The notes under the pieces: model-generated
What the model saw: the letters and a program-made list of their open reading frames with translations, nothing else
What the model was told of the DNA's origin: nothing
The model's database searches: none
Source: Carex sylvatica
Taxonomy: Eukaryota > Streptophyta > Magnoliopsida > Poales > Cyperaceae
Assembly: GCA_964058845.1 (NCBI GenBank)
Contig: CAXKVR010000001.1
Location: forward strand, 62,001 to 126,000
Reading direction: 5' to 3'
DNA length: 64,000 nt
Translations under genes and position numbers: made by a program
Shown here: piece after piece, positions 57,378-64,000 of the stretch
Position numbering within the stretch: position 1 is the first letter of the stretch
Layout of the letters: each line of letters opens with the position of its first letter

Positions 57378-58844
57378 TGATATCTCCATATTATATCTAA
57401 TTTATGGCCCTAATTTACAATGAAACCTGTGCTTTAAAGCCTATGAATGTGGAATTTTTACTTATATTTCGATGAAATGTGGTACTGCTATGCTTTGTTT
57501 GGTATTTTGCAGGAAAAAAGGCGAAAAACTGGTTCTGACTACTTTTCATACGGCCCGTATGATATTCTGTACAGGCCGTACAAGAACTGCCCAACCACAC
57601 AGAAGGATCCACAACAGAGGCACAAAGTCTCCCAGTCAAAGCCCAGGCATACGGTCCGTACGGGATCTCGTACGGGCCGTACAATGCTGATTCGGAAAAT
57701 CCAGCTGGAATCTGAATTGAGCACGATTTGAGGAGCCGAAAAGGAAACCCTTCCAGGCGTGATCTGGGGCATTAAAGGAGATATTCCACAGCAGGAAAGG
57801 GAATTAATAGGCAATCAATCAATAACATTCGATCAGATTGATTCTATCATTCATTCTTGCTAGGTTTTGAACAAGAGGAAAAGAAGAAGAGAAGGGAAGA
57901 ACGCGAGTTTTGAACGGATCTTCGGATTTTCCACTGTTTTATCATGAACTCTCTTATTTCTTGTTATTTGTGTTATCATATGAACATGAGTAGCTAATTT
58001 ACTTAGTTTCTAGGGGTAAGATGTAGTTTCTAGTTTAGCTTTGCTTGTATGCTACTTGGATTTTGTGTTGAACGCTTTATTTTTACTTTGTTATGTAGTA
58101 TTTTTATTGCTCTATTTGTGCTTGCTTGAATCTGATTAGTCATCCCGTTAGATGAATGCGCACATCTAAGTGTAGGAGCCAAGTCTATGAAATTCATTCC
58201 AACCGAATAAAGTATATGAAGTAGGGTTAAACCAAGGAGTACCCGAAAGGCGAAACTTTCCTTGAGGCGAAAGTCCTTGGACACTTTTAGTAAACTAACA
58301 AGTAACTTAGATAAATTAGGCCAAAATGCGAAAGTTGAGGTTTAACGCATCTAAGAGGGAAGTATTTGAGTCCGGTAATCGGGTATCAGGCCAAAATGCG
58401 AAAGTTGAGGTTAGGTATCTAGATCTGGTCAAAAGAAACCCTAAACACAGTATCAACACAGAAAACAGTAGCTGCAGCATTAACTTGAGGTCCCATACGG
58501 ACCGTACAGGAATCTGTACGGGCCGTATGCCTTGAGACTGAACAGAAATGAAATCTGAACCCTGGAAACGCCTTTTTATCAATTGGAAACAACTTTAATT
58601 ACCTTTTATTGTCTTTTAATCAGTAGAATTGTTAGAACTAAAACCAAACCAATTTCTCTCACTTCTAGAATCTTAAGTGATTTTAGGATAAGTCTAGTAT
58701 TTTTATTCCGTCCCTGTGGATCGATACCTGAGCATACTCAACGACAGGATAGTACACTTGCTATCTGAATTGACAGAGTATAACAAAGGTTTAAAAAGTA
58801 TAGCTTGCTATACTGAGACTTTTTGGCATATTCTCGTGCGATCA
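57378..58844 (+). repeat. Athila 3' LTR
   Basis: Same ends and length as the 5' LTR, with seven substitutions and no indels. The three palindrome pairs are conserved (57547, 57648 and 58494). Confidence 0.97.
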
Positions 58845-58849
58845 TGTAC

Positions 58850-60372
58850 CAAATGGCGAGCAGTTAACCCTTGCATCGGTCTTCGGCAGTTTCACTGCAT
58901 GGCCGATTTCCATGATATTGACAGGTTCATATGAGGTATATTATTATTAAGTTCTTATACTTCTTAATTTCTATCTATATGATAGAGTTATAGTTAATTT
59001 TGGATTTTATTTCAATTTATTACGAAATTTTGCAGGAACCACGCAAAGAGGTGCAAGTTCCTGGAGATCGGAACGCAACGAATCACATCAAGGCGTTTGA
59101 TCATATCAATTTTGAAAAGCTGGGATGAACATTCAAGCAGCTGCGTGATCGATTTTCAGAGCTAGATGGCACTCCATTCAAAATCAATCCGCCACTTGAT
59201 CTTTTCTGTTCAGCAGAGTCCATATACGTTTATGCAGATGATTATGCGACCTTGCTTACACCACGGGAGTGGCTCACTGGACCAGTCATTCAGATATGGA
59301 TGCTGTGAGTTTAATATTCGTAATAATTGCAGAATTCAGTACTTTAATTCAAATTTCACAAACTTGAGAACACATGTATGCCTTCTTTTTTTTAGGTATT
59401 AGCACAAATTCATCAAGGAGGAATTTCCCGATGAGAAGATTGGTTTCATGGACCTCCAGCGAAAGAATGTCATCTTGCTGCATGATGACTGAGGAGGTGT
59501 TCTTCAATACATAAGAAAAGCACTCCAAGAGAATCGGAACAAGAGATTGATCTTCATACCTTACCATCAGATGTTAGTATTATATATATATTATAATTTT
59601 ATTATATTTCTTTCAATTTATTTAAATTATATAATATGACATGCTACAAACCTAACATGCATAAATCATTGGATATTGACCGTGCTTATACCAAGAGAAT
59701 GTGCATTGTACGTGTACGATTCCGATAAGAAGAGCAAAAAAATACTAATGATCACTGCTGCAGTCGAGGAGTAAGTGACTTTCTTAATTTTACGTTTGTT
59801 TAGAATTCTAATAATTTTATTATTATATTATCATTTTAAATATCTCTCGTAAGTACTGATTATTCAATTTTTTCATATTTCAACAGTGCCTTCACCAGAA
59901 AAATGGGTACTTCTTTAACAGTTCATAACGATTGCAAGGTAATAGTTTCTATTGAGATATGATTATAGGGACCTAGATGCAAAAATTTGTGAATATCTAG
60001 ACATATAAACCATTGGTATGCTCATTAGCATACATTTTATTTTTTTCAAACTTGTTATATAGTGCCTACAACAACTAGCCGGCTGGAAATGTGCATATTA
60101 TGTCATGTTGCTCATGCAAGACATAATAAGCGAACACCTCGATTCTTTTCCAAACTTAAGGGTATATATGCATTTATATATTTTTCAAATAATGATGAAT
60201 TGTTGCTTCAAATATAATAAAATACAAAATTAATTGTGCATGCTCTTCTATCTTTTTAAAAATGCAGGATATTCCCGTTAAACATAATGTACAACGCTTG
60301 GGTGACTTTCGAAAAATGTGGGTTAAAATTTTTCTACATGAGGTTAGGCCGAGAAGAAATACAACATTGTAG
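58850..60372 (+). pseudogene. CACTA second gene, 3' exons with Ulp1-like protease
   Basis: This continues exon 5 after the Athila element (NGEQLTLASVFGSFTAWP), then exons at about 59035-59304, 59395-59572, 59650-59770, 59887-59938, 60063-60161 and 60268-60372. The last five form a C48 (Ulp1-type) cysteine protease: TPREWLTGPVIQIWM; catalytic His in NHWILTVLIP; Asp in LYVYDSDKK; Gln and Cys in QQLAGWKCAYYVM. All three triad residues are visible. Damage includes stops after FEKLG (59126) and after LLHDD (59490), and a missing acceptor before the His exon. In plant CACTA elements such proteases may act on SUMO-like conjugates; their role in transposition is not established. Confidence 0.82.
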
Positions 60373-60599
60373 GATGTGTGTAATTTTAATTTGCATGAAC
60401 ATGAATTTTTTGTAATAATTTAGGATGTGTATGATATTTAATTTAGGATGTGTATGTGATAGTTAATTTAGGATGTGTATGTGTATGAAACATAATTTTA
60501 GGATGTGTGACATTTCATTTCGAATTTGTGATAATTTAGCAAGTATTTTGGCCAGCAACATATGGAAGCTGGTCATTTAATAAAATATTTTTTTTGATT

Positions 60600-61135
60600 C
60601 AATTTGACTATCTGGATCTGTTCTTCAGATAAGAATCGATCCAGATAAGTATCTGGATCGGTTTATAGCTAGGAACTGATCCAGATAGTCAATAATCTGG
60701 ATCGCTTTTAAATAGAACCGATCATAATAGTAATTTTCTGAATTAAAAAAATTAAAAACTAATTAGAAATAACCATTCGGATCAGTTCTATTTAAAACCG
60801 ATCCAGATTATTGACTATCTAGATCGGTTCCTAGCTTAAGAATCGATCCTGATAGTTTGTAATCTGGATCAGTTTTAAATAGAACCGATCTTAATAGTTA
60901 TTTTTTGAATTTAAAAATTAAAAACTATTTAAAAGTAATATGGATCGGTTCTTTAATAGTGAACCGATCCAGATAACTGACTATCTGGATGAGTTGTTTA
61001 AACAACCGATCTTGATAGTCTCTATTTGAATCAGTTATTTAACCGATCCAGATTATTGTAGTATCTGTATCGCCTTCATCAGGATCGGTTGTATTCCGAT
61101 GCTAATATGCGTATATAACCGATCCTGATTCATTA
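60600..61135. promoter_or_regulatory. CACTA 3' subterminal repeats
   Basis: Dense direct and inverted GGATCGGTT/AACCGATCC copies, often with TAGCTTAAGAA centres or TTTAAATAGAA spacers, up to the terminal CACTAGTG. A match to the 5' cluster supports the element boundary. Confidence 0.88.
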
Positions 61136-61148
61136 TTTTCCACTAGTG

Positions 61149-61206
61149 AATGCAGCCATGCAGGAGTACTGCGTTCGCTCTCTCTTGCAAATCTTACATC
61201 TGCCAT
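61149..61206 (-). pseudogene. Broken copy of membrane-protein ORF, N-terminal part
   Basis: ATG at 61204-61206 followed by MADVRF, as in copy 1. A 4-bp insertion after codon 6 (TTTGCAAGAGAG versus TTTGAGAG) shifts the frame. The CACTA element cuts the gene at the position of residue 17/18. Both lesions inactivate it. Confidence 0.85.
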
Positions 61207-61379
61207 GCTGTATATAATGAACAAGTACATGAATGTCAGTGGGTGCATTTATTAATTAATTTGATGGCTGTAAGAGAGAGTTCTTATAATCTGAAATGTC
61301 ATATATTAAGTAGAATATCGGAAAGAGTTCTTATATATGAAGATCAAGTTGCTTTGTGCTCCGATCTTGAATTTTTTTA

Positions 61380-61545
61380 TGGTTTATTATTTATAACAAT
61401 CTTAATTCCAGAATATGCATGATTACAGTTGAATAAAGGACAGTGGACATCACGTAGCAGCTCACTTTGAAGTCATAAATAAACTAGGTACGTGAACATA
61501 CACAGATGAATTGTCACAGTGAATTTTTAATTGCCACTTTTATAA
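61380..61545 (-). repeat. Inverted copy of 23280-23450
   Basis: GGACAGTGGACATCA and GTAGCAGCTCACTTTG are complements of the copy 1 blocks. The neighbouring shared blocks keep the same orientation in both copies, so the inversion is local. Confidence 0.8.
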
Positions 61546-62016
61546 TTCATTACTGATACGTTAGCTTGATGACGTAGCATCCTCAATTTTCTGTACACAC
61601 TTCCCATGTAGTTATCCATGTAACGGTAACAGAGCGTAGTCTTTTACAATTTCACACACAGGCTTGGTAAGGCAGCAAAACATGAAGAACAAATGAACAA
61701 TAGAGATAGAGCCAAAAATATTATTAATATGGAGCAAAAAAGTGTACATATATAATATCCCATTATTTATTTTACCCTATTTTATTCCCAAATACAAACA
61801 TTTTTTAACTTTTTTTTTATAAACCATAATGTCGAAATGGAAACCCATAAATCGTCCATGAAAAATGATTTTTAAAATAAAGGGAGAAAAATGTATCAAT
61901 AAAGCTACTAGAGTATATATCATCGCCTAATTATTGGATTGAACTGTTAATTATATGATATTCCACTGAATTATTTATTGTTTCATTGCGTGTCTTTATG
62001 TCAATAAAGCTACTAG

Positions 62017-62348
62017 CATAGTCACATGATTCGCGAATTATTCACGAATTAAATCCAAATAATTTTTTTTTTTTTTTATGCTGAACCGAACGCTGAATTA
62101 TTCGGTTGACTGAATTTTGACAGAATTAAACCTAAATAATTCGCAAATTTTACAAACTTTTTCTGAATTTCCCGAACTATTCACGATTTTTTCCCATAAT
62201 ACTTTTTTTTTGTTTTTTGCTCTCTTGCTGAATTGAGATCTCTGGTCCGAATAATTCCGAATTGTTTCAGAATTATACCCGAATTATTTCCGAATCACGA
62301 ATTTTTCACCTCGTCGAACTGAATCCGAATAATTCATTTGTCACTATG
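62017..62348. mobile_element. hAT-type miniature element
   Basis: 332 bp flanked by a perfect 8-bp repeat GCTACTAG (62009-62016, 62349-62356). Inverted ends are CATAGTCACATG and CATAGTGACAAATG. The interior has many GAATTATTC/GAATAATTC palindromes. The paralogous site near 30010 is empty. Confidence 0.92.
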
Positions 62349-62587
62349 GCTACTAGAGTATATAATTTAACATTTTACATTGGATGGAAGTAAAGTTCTG
62401 AAACCCATTTTGCATTGGAATAATACTTGCATAATATGAAGATTCCTGGTATTATAAGCTGAAGGATTTTAATTAATTATGTATAGAATACAAAACCATA
62501 CTCAGTAATTCAGTGATCAAATGATGAGAAAACTAACCATTAGTATTTTGAATTAGTGTACCAAAAAATAAAGGTTAACATTGTCGG

Positions 62588-62786
62588 ATCCGTATCCTTC
62601 CAGGTACCTGACTTAACACAATTGAAAAGGACGATCCAAATTTAATTTCATCCGGTTCTTGTTCGGAATGACTGAGGGGTAGTATTATTTGAGCTTTGAG
62701 ATTCGTGTCAAGTTAAAAAGAACAATTTTGAACCATTGGATTCAATTGTACTCAGTCCAGTAACCTGAGTGAGAGGATGTGAATTC
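62588..62786. mobile_element. Mutator-type miniature element
   Basis: 199 bp flanked by a perfect 9-bp repeat CATTGTCGG (62579-62587, 62787-62795). The ends (ATCCGTATCCTTCC, and GAATTCACATCCTCTC read inward) are weakly inverted. The paralogous site near 30671 is empty. Confidence 0.82.
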
Positions 62787-63104
62787 CATTGTCGGTATCT
62801 CGTTTTATCAGGTTCAAAGCATTGCCGAAGACAAATCGGTAAGAAATCCGACTTTTGTCATGCTACGCAGATAACAGTATTTCCGGCCCAATAATCTCCA
62901 TCCATTTAACTCAACAGGGCCTGAGGCCCAATGTAGAGAAAGCCTGCCGTGAAATCTAAAATTAAGGAATTCCAAACTGTTATCGTGAGACAAATGGTGA
63001 GGTCTTTGACCAAGGATCCGGATTTTCGAGAATTCAATATCCCGCAAAATTTTCGAGAATTTGCAAGATGTAGGTTAATGTCAATGAGTTAATTTTGTTA
63101 CTAA

Positions 63105-63638
63105 TAGGGTTCTAAATGAGCTGAGTTCGAGCGAGTTATTTCCAACTCGTTCTCAGCTCATTTAGTAAGTGAACAAGTCAATTTGAGGTGGAATATCAAT
63201 AACAAGCTGTAAAGCCAACTCCAATTCAGCTCATTACCAATTCGAGTTGGCTCACAACTTATTTATAACACGTTTGATCAATCAATTTTTTTAGTTATAT
63301 TTATATACTAATAAGAGTTTATCTAAGCACAAATAATTTAAATGATTTAATAAGAGTTTATCTAAACACAAACAATTCAAACATAAATAATAAGGCAATT
63401 AACAAAATAAAAAATTCATACAACAACTTAGGAGTCATTCAGAAGGGTATGGAATTTATTATGACGAATTTGTATAACTCAAGTTGTTAATGAGTGAGTT
63501 GGAATATGCTCAAACTGAGCTCATTTATTATAATGAGTCAACCAACTCAAGTTGGAACTGACTCGAGTTATAAATGAGCGAGTTAAGGTGAGCAGTTAGC
63601 GTACGAGTTATGAGTTTGAGCAATTTTGTACAACCCTA
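63105..63638. mobile_element. hAT-type miniature element
   Basis: 534 bp starting TAGGGTTCTAAATGAGCT and ending TGTACAACCCTA. It is flanked by an 8-bp repeat with one mismatch (GTTACTAA 63097-63104, GTTACTAG 63639-63646). The interior is rich in GAGTTGG/AACTCG. No coding region. Confidence 0.88.
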
Positions 63639-63804
63639 GTTACTAGGTATAACGAACTATTAAATGTAGTATGATAATAAGTTAATAACCAACAGTAGTT
63701 GCACTTCTTAGAAGATGAATCATGGACTTCTAAACTTAGATTTAGCAATTTTAAAGAGTCTTAATTAATAGCTTTTTAAAAAAATCTAAATTATCGATAA
63801 TGGA

Positions 63805-63960
63805 AAAGTCCAACAAACACAGCTAAAAATTTACTGATAACTTCAAAAGGTATGACAACAAAAATGAGCAAGAACTATTCTTTAACAAGACAAACAAAAT
63901 AAGGTACATAAAAAGGATTACTACACAACATATTCTACTTCAACACACACACACACACCA
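63805..63960. repeat. Duplicated host segment, left part (next copy)
   Basis: Same blocks as 21765-21950, followed by a (CA)n run near 63941-63958. The membrane-protein ORF would be expected beyond the window end if the unit repeats again. Confidence 0.8.
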
Positions 63961-64000
63961 AAAGAACAAATTCTCACAAACACACAAATTGCACACAACA

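Larger units (their letters stand above)
44777..58844 (+). mobile_element. Complete Athila-type Ty3 retrotransposon
   Basis: Two 1467-bp LTRs (TGATATCTCC...CGTGCGATCA) and target duplication TGTAC (44772-44776, 58845-58849) bound a 14,068-bp element. The order is LTR, tRNA-Asp primer site, gag, protease, reverse transcriptase, RNase H, integrase, an extra ORF after pol, polypurine tract, LTR. The primer site, length and post-pol ORF all fit Athila. The LTRs differ at about seven sites (45032, 45258, 45377, 45478, 45681, 45689, 45972), so insertion was recent. Coding is broken by an inserted LTR in gag and by frame changes. Palindrome pairs of the TACGGNCCGTAC type recur throughout. Confidence 0.97.
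32898..61148 (+). mobile_element. CACTA (En/Spm) transposon with nested insertions
   Basis: Inverted ends are CACTAATGGAAAAAC on the left and the complement of CACTAGTGGAAAATAAT on the right, both followed by ATGAATCAGGATCGG. The target duplication is AAT (32895-32897, 61149-61151). The intact paralogue near 22481 (CCATGTAATGCAGCC) gives the empty site. Total length is 28,251 bp, of which 14,073 are the Athila element with its duplicated target and 2576 a solo LTR. The original element was therefore about 11.6 kb. It carries clustered GGATCGGTT/AACCGATCC repeats, a Tnp2-like transposase and a TnpA/Ulp1-like gene on the same strand. Both genes have stops, so it is not autonomous as it stands. 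Confidence 0.95.
61556..63080. repeat. Duplicated host segment, right part (copy 2)
   Basis: Matches 28783-30890 in order and orientation, with private insertions at 62017-62348 and 62588-62786. No gene is recognised in it. Confidence 0.9.

Overview
The window is plant nuclear DNA, most likely from a flowering plant with a repeat-rich genome. It holds an Athila-type Ty3 retrotransposon primed by tRNA-Asp, a CACTA element with a Tnp2-like transposase and a Ulp1-like protease, hAT and Mutator miniature elements, a tRNA-derived SINE and several solo LTRs. I cannot name the species. Only one small host-type open reading frame looks plausible; nearly everything else is satellite DNA or nested transposons.

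Layout. 1-1040: AT-rich, no gene recognised. 1041-1268: a hAT-like end. 1269-17645: about 12.7 kb (roughly 157 copies) of an 81-bp satellite, split by two solo LTRs (4927-6847 with target duplication TAAAT; 7846-9579 with AAACA). 17646-21700: rearranged flank with an Athila-like LTR fragment, inverted satellite relics and a SINE. 21765-30890: first copy of a duplicated host segment, with an orphan membrane-protein ORF (22112-22537, minus strand), a 3-kb Mutator-like element holding a solo LTR, a large foldback repeat and two hAT elements. 30891-32611: a 5'-truncated Copia fragment, itself split by a solo LTR. 32618-63646: second copy of the host segment. Its copy of the ORF is split by a 28.25-kb CACTA element (32898-61148, target duplication AAT). 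63805-64000: the start of a third similar segment.

The CACTA element carries two plus-strand genes: a Tnp2-like transposase (34344-37709, one frame with five internal stops) and a TnpA/Ulp1-like gene (43048-60372, several stops). A solo LTR (40308-42878) lies between them. A complete 14,068-bp Athila element (44777-58844, target duplication TGTAC) sits inside an exon of the second gene. The Athila LTRs are both 1467 bp and differ at only seven positions, so insertion was recent. Its gag is split by another LTR (47964-50061), and a 16-bp tandem duplication shifts the pol frame between reverse transcriptase and RNase H.

The most unusual signal is an architecture shared by LTRs of several families: short imperfect palindromes paired or arrayed at about 20-21 bp, with a different sequence in each family (TACGGNCCGTA, CACGGGTCGTG, GTGCGTCCGCAC, AACGTTACAACGTT, and weakly GCTGGTACCAGC). 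In the Athila element the pairs occur in the LTRs and at nearly every boundary between coding modules, in different reading frames. This points to a function, or a mode of amplification, at the DNA or RNA level rather than in the protein.
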